DNA of 64,000 nucleotides from positions 6,758,001 through 6,822,000 of the forward strand of contig OY969783.1 in assembly GCA_963702995.1 (NCBI GenBank), written 5' to 3'. The notes below the pieces were generated by a model that worked only from the letters and a program-made list of their open reading frames with translations, was not told the DNA's origin and searched no databases. The position numbers were made by a program, and so were the translations under genes. Origin of the DNA: MFD04580-c1 sp963702995. Its GTDB lineage: Bacteria > Planctomycetota > Phycisphaerae > Tepidisphaerales > Tepidisphaeraceae. Position 1 is the first letter of the stretch, and each line of letters opens with the position of its first letter. Positions 11,602-20,293 of the stretch are shown here, piece after piece.

Positions 11602-13665
11602 ATGGCCGCCAATACGCCGCACGCCAGCACCGGGACGAACGACGGTACGGGCTTGATCGCCCATGACCCCTGGCTTGAACCGTACGCCGATCGGCTCCGT
11701 GAGCGGTACGCGCATTACCTGGCGTCCCGCGCCGATATCGATGCCGGCGGGGGGCTGCTCGGCCCGATCAGTCAGGGGCACCATTTCTTCGGCTTCAATC
11801 GCGGGGAGCGCGACGGCCAGGCGGGAGTCTGGTATCGCGAATGGGCGCCGGCCGCCCACTATTTGGCGCTGATCGGGGATTTCAACCAGTGGGATCGCGG
11901 GGCCAACCCGCTCGCCCGCGATCAGTACGGCGTCTGGAGCCTCTTCCTCCCGGACACGCCTTACCGCGAGCGGCTCACCCACGGCAGCCAGGTGAAGGTC
12001 CACGTCGCCTCGAGCGCTGGGGCGATGGATCGCATCCCCGCCTACATCCGCCGTGTGGTTCAGGACCCCAATACCCACGCCTTCAGCGGCCAGTTCTGGG
12101 AGCCGCCGCAGGGGTACGCGTTCGTGAACCCCTCGCCCGTCCCGCGCGGCGACCGGGGGGGCATGCGGATTTACGAGGCGCACGTCGGCATGGCGCAGGA
12201 GGAGGGGAAGCTCGGCACCTACGTCGAGTTCACGCGGAAGATCCTGCCGCGCATCGCGAGCCTGGGGTACAACGCGATCCAGTTGATGGCGGTCATGGAG
12301 CACCCGTATTACGGGTCATTCGGGTACCACGTCAGCAACCTGTTCGCCGCGTCGAGCCGCTTCGGCACGCCGGAGGAACTGAAGGGCCTGATCGACACGG
12401 CCCACGGAATGGGGATCGCGGTCCTGCTGGACATCGTCCACAGCCACGCCGTCAAGAACACCAACGAGGGCTTGAGCCTCTTTGACGGCACCGAGTACCA
12501 GTATTTCCACGCCGGCCCCCGCGGCCAGCATGAGGCCTGGGACTCGCTCCTGTTCGACTACAGCAAGTACGAGGTGAAGCGGCTGCTGCTGAGCAATGTC
12601 CGCTTCTGGCAGGAAGAGTACCGTTTCGACGGCTTCCGCTTCGACGGCGTGACGAGCATGCTCTACCTCCATCACGGCCTGGGCGCCTCGTTCAACAGCT
12701 ATGACGCCTACTTCGGCGACTCGATCGACCGTGACGCCGTCGCTTACCTTCAGCTTGCCAACGAGCTGCTGCACGCCGTGAACCCCCGCGCGATCTCGAT
12801 CGCCGAAGACGTCTCCGGTATGGCCGGCACCGCGCGGCCGGTCGCCGAAGGGGGCCTGGGCTTTGATTACCGCCTGGCGATGGGCGTCCCCGATTACTGG
12901 ATCAAGCTCCTCAAGCACACCCGCGACGAGGAGTGGCGCCTGGGGGACCTCTACAGCACGCTGCTCAACCGCCGCTTCAGCGAGAAGCACGTCGGCTACG
13001 CCGAAAGCCACGATCAGGCCCTCGTCGGCGACAAGACGATCGCCTTCTGGCTCATGGACCAGGAGATGTACTGGAACATGTCGAAAGACCGGTCGAGCGT
13101 CGTGGTGGACCGGGGGATCGCCCTGCACAAGATGATCCGGCTGGTGACCTTCAGCCTCGCCGGGGACGCGTACCTCAACTTCATCGGGAACGAGTTCGGC
13201 CACCCCGAGTGGGTCGATTTCCCGCGGGCGGGCAACAACAACTCCTACCATCATGCCCGCCGACAATGGTCGCTGGCGGACAATGACCTGCTCCGCTACG
13301 GCGGCCTTCAGGAATTCGACCGGGCGATGCAGCGCCTCGACGCCGAGCACGCGCTCCTGCCGGACCCGTTCATCGAGCAGTTGTTCGTTCACGAAGAGGC
13401 GCGGCTTCTCTTCTTCCGCCGCGGGCCGATGGTCTTCGTCTTCAACTTCCACCCGACCACGTCCTACACCGATCTGCGCGTCCCCGTCCCGGACCCGAAG
13501 GACTACCGGCTGATCCTCGACTCGGACGCAAAGGCCTACGGAGGCCACGGCCGCGTGGGTGAGTCGGTCGTCTACCCGCTCCAGCGGTCCCCGGCCTTTG
13601 GCCGAAACCAGAGCATCCAGATCTACCTCCCCAGCCGCAGCGCCCAGGTGCTCTTACCGCAGTGA
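11602..13665 (+). CDS. glgB: 1,4-alpha-glucan branching enzyme, GH13 (GBE1/eukaryote-like subgroup)
   Basis: 687 residues, intact. An N-terminal CBM48-like module (FGFNRGE...WAPAAHYLALIGDFNQW, residues ~62-97) precedes the GH13 barrel. Catalytic features are LDIVHSH (277-282), nucleophile Asp348 in RFDGFRFDGV, acid/base Glu402 in ISIAEDVS, and the third acidic site in ESHDQ. The C-terminal all-beta domain ends in a motif giving IQIYLPSRSAQVLL. It introduces alpha-1,6 branches in glycogen. Sequence style (NEFGHPEWVDFPRAGNN) is that of the GBE1-like subfamily, not the E. coli GlgB type. ATG 11602 has no strong ribosome binding site; the frame is open from 11371. Confidence 0.92.
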   Translation: MAANTPHASTGTNDGTGLIAHDPWLEPYADRLRERYAHYLASRADIDAGGGLLGPISQGHHFFGFNRGERDGQAGVWYREWAPAAHYLALIGDFNQWDRGANPLARDQYGVWSLFLPDTPYRERLTHGSQVKVHVASSAGAMDRIPAYIRRVVQDPNTHAFSGQFWEPPQGYAFVNPSPVPRGDRGGMRIYEAHVGMAQEEGKLGTYVEFTRKILPRIASLGYNAIQLMAVMEHPYYGSFGYHVSNLFAASSRFGTPEELKGLIDTAHGMGIAVLLDIVHSHAVKNTNEGLSLFDGTEYQYFHAGPRGQHEAWDSLLFDYSKYEVKRLLLSNVRFWQEEYRFDGFRFDGVTSMLYLHHGLGASFNSYDAYFGDSIDRDAVAYLQLANELLHAVNPRAISIAEDVSGMAGTARPVAEGGLGFDYRLAMGVPDYWIKLLKHTRDEEWRLGDLYSTLLNRRFSEKHVGYAESHDQALVGDKTIAFWLMDQEMYWNMSKDRSSVVVDRGIALHKMIRLVTFSLAGDAYLNFIGNEFGHPEWVDFPRAGNNNSYHHARRQWSLADNDLLRYGGLQEFDRAMQRLDAEHALLPDPFIEQLFVHEEARLLFFRRGPMVFVFNFHPTTSYTDLRVPVPDPKDYRLILDSDAKAYGGHGRVGESVVYPLQRSPAFGRNQSIQIYLPSRSAQVLLPQ

Positions 13666-14110
13666 CCTGGCATTCTCTTGCCGGCGCGAGCTCGCGGCGT
13701 TCCCGAAGGCGGAGAAGAGAAGTGAACGCCAAGGGGAGAGAGCCAGCAGGGAAAAGCGATTGCGGGAGTGACGAGTCGATGCGGCCGATCTGCCGCATCG
13801 ATTGCCGAACCAAAGAACCGAACCCTTCTTCTCTTCTTGGCGCTCCTCCCTCGGCGTACTGGCGTTCACTTCTTTTCCCCGAGATGAAGAACGAGTTGAA
13901 CGCCGAGGGAACCGTCCCCAAACGGAAGGAAAAAAGCAGTTCCCGGAGCGACGCGCGCTCGATGCGGAAGCCCCAAATTTATCGGACGTAGTGAAGCCCG
14001 TCGCGTGCGTCGGCCGATAGGTGTAGCGGGAACGCGATGCGGCCGATGTCCGGCGGAGCCGGGCGGGCTGACTTCGCGGCCCCCATGCCGATCGCGCCAG
14101 GGAGCACGCA
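13666..14110. other. 445-bp non-coding gap with hairpin
   Basis: No credible gene. A perfect inverted repeat (TCGATGCGGC / GCCGCATCGA, arms 13776-13785 and 13792-13801, 6-nt loop) could form a hairpin; no T-run follows. A second, looser inverted repeat pairs GAAGTGAACGCCA near 13718 with TGGCGTTCACTTC near 13860. The gap may hold the branching-enzyme terminator and the promoter of the next gene, but no promoter stands out. Confidence 0.5.
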
Positions 14111-14722
14111 ATGACCGTCACCGTCGATCACAAGCCGCTCGCGGAAGAGAAGATCCGGTCGCTGGGGTTTCGAACGGTCGGGCACCTGCTGACGCACGTT
14201 CAGCGGGAGAACCGGCTGGTCGTTAACCTGCTGGTGGACGGCCGGGCGCCGGACCTGTCGCGATTGAGCTCCCTTCGGGCCTCGCCGCTCGAAGGGCATA
14301 CGCTCTTCATCGAGACGGCCGCCCCGCGGGAGATGGTGCTCGAGGTGCTCGATGAAGTGGACGCGCAGCTCGATCAGGCCGACCGCCTTAAGGACGAGGC
14401 CGTTGACCTGCTCCACCGCAACGCCTGCGCGCCGGCGATGGAACGCCTCTCCGGCTGCTTCAGCACCTGGCAGAACGCGCAGGAATCGGTCCTCAAGACC
14501 GCGCAGCTCCTGAAGATCGACCTGGAACAACTTTACGTCCACGACCGCAGCCTGACCGAGCTCCTCACCGACTTTCGTGACCAGCTCCAGCAGATCAAGA
14601 GCGCGCTGGAAGATCGCGACTTTGTCGCGCTGGCCGACATCCTCGCCTACGAAACCACGCAGACAACCACGCAGTGGCAGATGGCGCTCGATGTCATCCG
14701 AGAGATCGTTGACCCGAAGTAG
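14111..14722 (+). CDS. Conserved-looking hypothetical helical protein
   Basis: 203 residues, intact, with no recognised domain. An N-terminal ~70-residue part has mixed strand/helix character (GFRTVGHLLTHVQ, RLVVNLLVDGRAP). It is followed by long amphipathic helices rich in Leu, Gln and Asp up to the end, ending DVIREIVD. No signal peptide or membrane segment, so probably cytoplasmic. GGGAG lies upstream of ATG 14111 (14099-14103). The helical C-terminal half could be a chaperone or regulator-like bundle; function is unknown. A small acidic protein gene follows 83 bp later and may be in the same transcript, closed by the terminator at 15131. Confidence 0.75.
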   Translation: MTVTVDHKPLAEEKIRSLGFRTVGHLLTHVQRENRLVVNLLVDGRAPDLSRLSSLRASPLEGHTLFIETAAPREMVLEVLDEVDAQLDQADRLKDEAVDLLHRNACAPAMERLSGCFSTWQNAQESVLKTAQLLKIDLEQLYVHDRSLTELLTDFRDQLQQIKSALEDRDFVALADILAYETTQTTTQWQMALDVIREIVDPK

Positions 14723-14805
14723 GCTTGGTTCGCGCGACCCCGTCGAAGTGGTACATCGGTTGCTCACTGGGGAAGGTTCGACAAACCTTTGAACCAGGAG
14801 CCGCC

Positions 14806-15099
14806 ATGAGCCGCAGCATTTTCGATCCGACCGGGCCGAACACCGAACGGAGCGGGTCCACCTTTACAGGCCCCGACGCAAGCCAGGGCTCGCAGATGCC
14901 GACTGATGTCGCTGACGGCGTCGTCGAAAGCCCCGACACGAAGACTGACCCCGACCGATCGGAAGCCACCGAAGCCATCGCCAGCGAGGCGGCCGCCGGA
15001 TTGGGGACGGTTGTCAGCCCGGCCATCGGGAATCCCGGAGATTCGATCTTTAAGCGGGATGACGAGCTCTCGAACCCCGGCCAGCACCCGCTCGAATAG
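14806..15099 (+). CDS. Small acidic hypothetical protein
   Basis: 97 residues, rich in Ser, Thr, Asp, Glu, Pro and Gly and with no hydrophobic core, so probably intrinsically disordered. No family recognised. AGGAG at 14796-14800, five bases before ATG 14806, supports translation, as does the intrinsic terminator that follows 31 bp after the stop. No signal peptide. It follows the unknown helical protein gene and could be its partner; this is inference from position only. Confidence 0.65.
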   Translation: MSRSIFDPTGPNTERSGSTFTGPDASQGSQMPTDVADGVVESPDTKTDPDRSEATEAIASEAAAGLGTVVSPAIGNPGDSIFKRDDELSNPGQHPLE

Positions 15100-15130
15100 A
15101 ACCCCACCTTCATTGCCGAGACTACGGAAC

Positions 15131-15159
15131 ACCGCGCGGCAGGGCCGTCGCGGTTTTTT
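15131..15159 (+). terminator. Intrinsic terminator
   Basis: GC-rich stem ACCGCGCGGC / GCCG-T-CGCGGT with a 3-nt AGG loop and one bulge, running directly into TTTTTT at 15154-15159. It lies 31 bp after the stop of the small acidic protein gene. This is the clearest classical terminator in the window. Confidence 0.85.
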
Positions 15160-15166
15160 CAATGCG

Positions 15167-15274
15167 CCGGTAGGAACCGCACCGCGGCCCGCACGTCATC
15201 TTCGCCCAGGCGCGGCGGCACCGTTCCTCATAAGTCACGTACCCCGTGGAGGACCGCGGTGCGGTCCTTACGGC
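15167..15274. repeat. Palindromic intergenic element, family A copy 1
   Basis: About 108 bp with terminal inverted repeats: CCGGTAGGAACCGCACCGCG at the left and CCGCGGTGCGGTCCTTACGG at the right (about 17 of 21 positions complementary). A second element with the same ends and a shared inner CGTTCCT lies at 20178-20284. No coding capacity. It looks like a non-autonomous mobile or REP-like element. It occupies most of the 326-bp gap before the PfpI gene; the remaining ~150 bp shows nothing. Confidence 0.7.
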
Positions 15275-15425
15275 AAGGGGGCTTTTGGATTGGGCCGCCT
15301 CCGAAGTCCGAGGATGACGTTGGGCGTTCCCAGAGGATGCCCGAACCGCTGATCGTGCCGAGACGCTGCCCTGCCGTTCTCGGCGCGTTGAGCTTATGAT
15401 CTAAGACCTAACGGAGCAGTCACGC

Positions 15426-16013
15426 ATGGCAAAGATCGCAATCCTCGTCGAAAAGATTTACGAAGACCTCGAACTCCAATACCCGCGCCTGCGGCTGAAG
15501 GAGGCCGGGCATACCGTCGAGATCATCGGGCCCAAGGCCGGTGAGACCTACGTCGGCAAGCACGGTTACCCGCAGAAATCCGAAAAAGCGGCGTCGGAGG
15601 TGAAAGCCGCGGACTACGATCTGATCGTGATCCCGGGCGGCTCGAGCCCGGACCATATGCGTCGCGATGGGGGCATGATCAAGCTCGTTCGCGACGCGGC
15701 CGCGGCGAAGATCCCGATGGCGGCGATCTGTCACGGGCCCTGGATGCTCTGCTCCACCGATGCCCTGCGCGGCCGGCGCTGCACAAGCTACATGAGCATC
15801 GTCCACGATGTGGTGAACGCCGGCGGCAAATGGGTCGATGAGGAGTGTGTGGTGGACGGGCCCATCATCACCGCACGGTGCCCGGACGACCTGCCGAGCT
15901 TCAGTAACGCGATCCTTCAACTGGTTAGCGAAGGGAAGGCCCAAAGCGTCAAGGGGAAGCCAATCTCCCCCGCGTGGGTTGCCGATACGATCCCGGCCGC
16001 CTCGCGCGGGTGA
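15426..16013 (+). CDS. DJ-1/PfpI family protein (class I glutamine amidotransferase-like)
   Basis: 195 residues, a complete single-domain protein. Nucleophilic-elbow cysteine Cys102 lies in AAICHGPW with His103 next to it, and the conserved acidic residue Glu13 lies in IYEDLE. IVIPGG marks the strand before the oxyanion region. Members include deglycases, proteases and stress proteins; the exact substrate cannot be assigned. No signal peptide, so cytoplasmic. GGAG at 15412-15415 precedes ATG 15426. The next gene starts 37 bp later, so the two may be co-transcribed, although a functional link to a glycosyltransferase is not obvious. Confidence 0.9.
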   Translation: MAKIAILVEKIYEDLELQYPRLRLKEAGHTVEIIGPKAGETYVGKHGYPQKSEKAASEVKAADYDLIVIPGGSSPDHMRRDGGMIKLVRDAAAAKIPMAAICHGPWMLCSTDALRGRRCTSYMSIVHDVVNAGGKWVDEECVVDGPIITARCPDDLPSFSNAILQLVSEGKAQSVKGKPISPAWVADTIPAASRG

Positions 16014-16049
16014 CGAGGGAAACCAGCGGGGAACGGGCTTGTTGTCGAG

Positions 16050-19001
16050 ATGTCGCTCCGCTCACCCGAAGAAACCCAGGCAATGCTGGCCGTTGCGCTG
16101 GCGCACCAGCAGGCGGGACGTCTCCGCGCCGCGGCGGCCGCGTATCATGAAATCCTGCTGATCGAGCCGACAAACCCAAGGGCGCTTCATTACCTCGGCG
16201 TGATCGCCCATCGGGCCGGCCAGAACGAACTTGCGTTACGGTTCCTGACTCGTTCCGTCGTCGCCGAGCCCAACGACGCCGGATTCAGGGCCAATCTGGG
16301 CAACTTCCTTCTCAAGCACGGGCTTTTCGCCGAGGCGGTCGAGTCCTTCGCGGCGGCGGAGCGGCTGGAGCCGTTCAACCTGAGCGTGAAGGCGCTCCGC
16401 AAAACGGCCGCGGCTCGCCTCGCCCAAGCGGCGAAGGCGGCCGCGCCCCAAATCCGCGGCGCCGCGCCCGCCGCCGAGGCACCGGGTCCTCTCCCCACTG
16501 AAGACGTCGCCCCGCTCCCCCTGACGCCGCTCGAGCCGCAGGCCACTCAAGCCTCCATTACGGTCGAAGCGCCACCACCGATCACGGCGGCCGACCAATC
16601 CCAGCGGCCGGGCACGCCGCCTCCGCGCAATGGTTCGCGCGTGACGCTCCCCGACGAAGCCTCGGAATACCAGGTGCTGGAGGAAGTGGCATCTCGGGAA
16701 GAGGCGGTTGGGGAAGAAGCATCGGCGGAAGAGCCGCCGGCGCCCCCGAGGCTGACGGAAGAGGGCTTGGATGTCGCATCGCTCTGCGTCGCCGATGAAG
16801 CGCCTTCCGAGCCGGCCACGCCCAACGGTGACGCCGAGCCCGAACGCAACCGGGATGCGGCCGCCGAAGCGGCGACCGACGTGCAAGAGGAACTGGCCGA
16901 GCCCGACGAGCCGCCGCCCGTCACGCTGGAACCCTCTGAGGAAGGACCGAACCCGTTCGACACGGCGATGGCGGCTGATGCCGCGGATGCCGTCACAGCG
17001 AGCTTGGAACTCACCGACGACGACGTGATCGCCGATGAGGCGCCTTCCGAACCGGCCGCGTCGGACAGAGCGGCCGAGCCAGGCCACGCCTGGAATGAGG
17101 CGGCCGAGCCCGCGATCGCAGTACAAGAGGAACTGGCCGAGCTCGACGAGCCGCCGCCCATCACGCTGGAAACAAGCGAGGATGAACCCGACACGTTCGA
17201 CGCGGAGATGGCGGCCGATGGCGGGGATGCCGTTCCAGCGGAGCCGGAGCTCGCCGACGACGTCGTCGCCGAAGACGACGGTGTCAGTGGGGAAGAGGTC
17301 CCTGGCGCGGAGGAGGTTGCAGGCGATGATTCTGCCGGGGGCGCGCTCGAAACGAACGGCCGCGTCCTGGCCAACGCGCGGGAACTGCCGTCGCTCGGAC
17401 TGGTGCGGCGAGGCGGCCCCAGCGCTGAGAGCCTTCGACAACGCGGCCTGGCACTTCTGAAACGCCGAGAGCCGGCCCGCGCCGTGGAGCTTCTGAAGCG
17501 CGTGCTCGAGCTGACGCCAACGGAGCCGCGCGCCCATCGCGACCTGGGCGGCGCCCTGCTCCGCGCCGACCGGTTGGACGACGCGATCGTCGCCTTCAAG
17601 GCCGCGCTCGAGCTGGACGACGCGTTTGCCGAAGCCTGGGGAAGCCTGGGCGACGCCTATCACCTCGAGGGGAAGCTGGACCGGGCCATCCACTGCTATC
17701 GGCGCTTTCTCGCCCTGCGCCCTGCGGCGGCCCGAGCGCACAGCAACCTCCTGTTGACGCTCAATTACCACGCCCGCTACGACCCGCAGCGCATCTTCGT
17801 CGCCCACCAGAAATGGGCCGAGCTGCACGGCTTCCCCGACGCCGCGGGTCCGACGCGGCATGATTTCAACCCCGAGCGGCCCATCCGGATCGGGTACGTT
17901 TCGCCTGATTTCCGGCGTCACTCGGTCAACTACTTCGTCGAGCCGATCCTGGAAGCGCACGACCGGAGGCAATTCACCGTCGTCGGCTATTCCGATGTCA
18001 TCCGGCCCGACGCCGTCACGCGGCGGCTACGCGGCCTGTGCGGGGCGTGGCGCAGCGTCCACGGCATGTCGGACGAGCAGCTCGCCGCGCAGGTCCGCCG
18101 GGATGAAATCGACATCCTGGTTGACCTTTCGGGCCACACCGGCAACAACCGGATGGGGACATTCGCCCGCAAGCCCGCCCCGCTCCAGGTGACCTACCTG
18201 GGCTACCCCAACACGACAGGGCTCCCCACGATCGACTGGCGAATCACCGACGCCTGCTGCGACCCGCCGGGAACGACCGAGGCGTACCACACGGAGCGGC
18301 TGGCCCGTCTGCCCGAGTGTTTTCTGACCTACCGCCCGCCGCCCGACGCGCCGGACATCGCGCCGCCCCCTTGCCTGGCGAACGGTTTTGTGACGTTTGG
18401 CTCGTTCAACGTGCTGGCGAAGGTGACGCCGGTGGTCATGCGGCTCTGGGCGATGATCCTGCGGTCCGTCCCCAACTCGCGGCTGGTGCTCAAGGGGCGC
18501 GCGGGGGCGCTGGGGCACCGGAGCCGCCGCCGGTACGTGCGCGATGTGTTTGCGTACCACGGCGTGAAGGCCGATCGGCTTGAGCTCCTGGAGAAGGAGT
18601 CCAAGTTTGAGAATCACCTGGCGCTATACGGCCGCCTGGACATCGCGCTGGATCCGTTCCCCTACAACGGGACAACGACGACCTGCGAGGCGCTCTGGAT
18701 GGGAGTGCCGGTGGTGACGCTCGCCGGCCATCACCACGCGGCGCGGGTGGGGGTATCGCTGCTGGGGACGGTCGGGTTGCCCGAGCTGATCACGACGACG
18801 GCAGAGGCCTATCGCGCCACGGCCGTGGCGTTCGCCATGTCGCCGACGCGGCTGAAGAGGCTCCGCCCTGGCATGCGGCAGCGAATCAAAGGATCGTCCC
18901 TGATCGACGGCCGCCGGTTCACGGGGTTTCTCGAGGCCGAGTATCGCCGCATGTGGGGCGAATGTTGCGCCGCGCAGCCTTCCATGGCGAATCAGGCCTG
19001 A
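16050..19001 (+). CDS. TPR-containing O-linked glycosyltransferase, GT41 (OGT/SPINDLY-like)
   Basis: 983 residues, intact. The N-terminal TPR block (residues ~10-115) contains PTNPRALHYLGVIAHRAGQ. A Pro/Glu/Asp/Ala-rich linker (~135-455) follows, then a second TPR block (~465-565; EPRAHRDLGGALLRADRLDDA), and a GT41 catalytic region (~610-970) with IGYVSPDFRRHSVNYF, DILVDLSGHTGNNRM, FGSFNVLAKVTP and DPFPYNGTTTTCEALWMG. The family transfers GlcNAc or fucose to Ser/Thr of proteins. The linker contains two tandem ~80-residue repeats, see separate entry. No signal peptide. It converges with the sialidase-like gene, only 52 bp apart. Confidence 0.93.
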   Translation: MSLRSPEETQAMLAVALAHQQAGRLRAAAAAYHEILLIEPTNPRALHYLGVIAHRAGQNELALRFLTRSVVAEPNDAGFRANLGNFLLKHGLFAEAVESFAAAERLEPFNLSVKALRKTAAARLAQAAKAAAPQIRGAAPAAEAPGPLPTEDVAPLPLTPLEPQATQASITVEAPPPITAADQSQRPGTPPPRNGSRVTLPDEASEYQVLEEVASREEAVGEEASAEEPPAPPRLTEEGLDVASLCVADEAPSEPATPNGDAEPERNRDAAAEAATDVQEELAEPDEPPPVTLEPSEEGPNPFDTAMAADAADAVTASLELTDDDVIADEAPSEPAASDRAAEPGHAWNEAAEPAIAVQEELAELDEPPPITLETSEDEPDTFDAEMAADGGDAVPAEPELADDVVAEDDGVSGEEVPGAEEVAGDDSAGGALETNGRVLANARELPSLGLVRRGGPSAESLRQRGLALLKRREPARAVELLKRVLELTPTEPRAHRDLGGALLRADRLDDAIVAFKAALELDDAFAEAWGSLGDAYHLEGKLDRAIHCYRRFLALRPAAARAHSNLLLTLNYHARYDPQRIFVAHQKWAELHGFPDAAGPTRHDFNPERPIRIGYVSPDFRRHSVNYFVEPILEAHDRRQFTVVGYSDVIRPDAVTRRLRGLCGAWRSVHGMSDEQLAAQVRRDEIDILVDLSGHTGNNRMGTFARKPAPLQVTYLGYPNTTGLPTIDWRITDACCDPPGTTEAYHTERLARLPECFLTYRPPPDAPDIAPPPCLANGFVTFGSFNVLAKVTPVVMRLWAMILRSVPNSRLVLKGRAGALGHRSRRRYVRDVFAYHGVKADRLELLEKESKFENHLALYGRLDIALDPFPYNGTTTTCEALWMGVPVVTLAGHHHAARVGVSLLGTVGLPELITTTAEAYRATAVAFAMSPTRLKRLRPGMRQRIKGSSLIDGRRFTGFLEAEYRRMWGECCAAQPSMANQA
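16791..17270 (+). repeat. Two tandem 240-bp (80-codon) repeats inside the GT41 gene
   Basis: The units at 16791-17030 and 17031-17270 are aligned at exactly 240 bp. Both encode ADEAPSEPA near the start, VQEELAE(P/L)DEPPP in the middle and MAAD..DAV near the end. The repeat is acidic, proline-rich and probably disordered. The in-frame period keeps the protein open, which suggests a recent duplication of a linker segment between the two TPR blocks. Confidence 0.85.
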
Positions 19002-19053
19002 GGGCCTTGCGGGGCGCGCTTGGTACGCAATGCGTGCTCCTGGAAACGCAGAC

Positions 19054-20127
19054 CTACTCCTGGGGCCACTTGCCATCGACCATCGGCCGCGACTTCAGGG
19101 CGGCGGGGTCGATGATCACGTGCTTGATCCGCTTTCGCTTCCAGGTGTAGACGATGTGCACCTTTCCGTCCTCCGCCTGGATGACGGCCGGGTAGCTGTA
19201 TTCGCCGATGTCCGACTCGAGCACGGCCGCGGCCTCCCACGATCTGCCGTCGGTGGAGATCGCGACGTTCAAGGGCGTCCGCAGCCCCGGCAGGACGTTG
19301 TGGTTGTAGACGATCAACTGGCGGCCGTCGCGCAGCGTGACGGCATCGGTGCCGGCGTTGGGGTTAGTCAGGGGCGTCAGGGTCGGGGGAGACCAGCTCC
19401 GCCCGGCGTCCTTTGACCAGGTCTCAAACACGCGGCCGCTGCGCGTTCGCCCGACCGCTTGCAGGACGCGGTCCGGGTGAAAGAGGATGCTCGGCTGGAT
19501 CGCGTCGATCTCCCCCCCGGCGACTTCAACCCGTTCCCAGGTCTTGCCCAGGTCCGCCGTCCGCTCGAAGTGAATCCGCCAGTGCGGCGCCGCCTTAAAC
19601 GATTCATCGCTCGAAGGGCAGAGAATCGCCCCATCCTCAAGCCGGACCGGCTTGTTCTTAATCGGCCCGAGCATCCCCTCCGGCAGCCGAGCCGGCTCGG
19701 ACCAGGTCGCGCCGCCGTCATTCGACCTCTTGAGCAGCCCCCACCATTTTGCCGGGCTGGGCCCCATCTTATAGAACAGGAGCAGCGGCCCCTCTTTGAC
19801 CTGAAACAGCACGGGGTTCCAGCATGGAAATCTCGACCCGTCCGGCTGCACACCGTCGGCGAGCCGGCGTGGGGCGGACCATTTTCCTTCCGCCTGGGTC
19901 GATCCCCAGATCTCGACGTCGGCCGCCCCTTCGCGCGTGCCGCCAAACCACGCGGCGACGAAGCCGCCCGGCGTCTGGGCGATCGTCGAGGCATGGCAGG
20001 AGGCGAATGCCGCCTCTTCAAAGATGAAGTCCGCGCTTACCACGCCGTCCTGTTTCACCGCCGCCGCAGCGGCCTGATTCACCGCGATCAGGCAAAAAAG
20101 AACCATCACGGAGATCTCTCGAGTCAT
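19054..20127 (-). CDS. Secreted sialidase/BNR-repeat family protein
   Basis: 357 residues. A signal peptide begins MTREISVMVLFCLIAVN with Ala-rich cleavage site AVNQAAAAA. Then a six-bladed sialidase-like fold: GGFVAAWFGGTREG, several Asp boxes (SNDGGATWSEP, TADLGKTWERV, SKDAGRSWSPP, STDGRSWEA). Proteins of this type in planctomycetes usually accompany polysaccharide breakdown or are of unknown specificity. I see the arginine-bearing FGGTREG motif but cannot confirm the catalytic triad. ATG 20127 was chosen over upstream in-frame starts because it opens the signal peptide. A palindromic repeat lies just upstream. Confidence 0.88.
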   Translation of the reverse strand: MTREISVMVLFCLIAVNQAAAAAVKQDGVVSADFIFEEAAFASCHASTIAQTPGGFVAAWFGGTREGAADVEIWGSTQAEGKWSAPRRLADGVQPDGSRFPCWNPVLFQVKEGPLLLFYKMGPSPAKWWGLLKRSNDGGATWSEPARLPEGMLGPIKNKPVRLEDGAILCPSSDESFKAAPHWRIHFERTADLGKTWERVEVAGGEIDAIQPSILFHPDRVLQAVGRTRSGRVFETWSKDAGRSWSPPTLTPLTNPNAGTDAVTLRDGRQLIVYNHNVLPGLRTPLNVAISTDGRSWEAAAVLESDIGEYSYPAVIQAEDGKVHIVYTWKRKRIKHVIIDPAALKSRPMVDGKWPQE

Positions 20128-20177
20128 GCGAGCTACCTTGTGAGATAAGGCGGCCGTACCGCGTGGCGTCAGCGTTA

Positions 20178-20284
20178 CCGGCAGGGACCGCACCGTGGCC
20201 CGCGCGTCCACTGTCCGCTGGCGACGCTGAATCGTTCCTGGTCGGCCCGCATACTCGCGGCGGGCCGTGGTGACGTCCCTACGG
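20178..20284. repeat. Palindromic intergenic element, family A copy 2
   Basis: Arms 20178-20203 (CCGGCAGGGACCGCACCGTG...) and 20260-20284 (ending GACGTCCCTACGG) are imperfect inverted repeats around a ~55-bp centre. It matches the element at 15167-15274 in termini and in the inner CGTTCCT. It sits between the starts and ends of two minus-strand genes. Confidence 0.65.
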
Positions 20285-20293
20285 CGCGGCTGG

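Noticed and set aside
12316..13548. 410-codon minus-strand open frame opposite the branching enzyme
   Set aside because: The plus strand encodes a clear GH13 enzyme with catalytic residues; the antisense frame has no recognisable motif.
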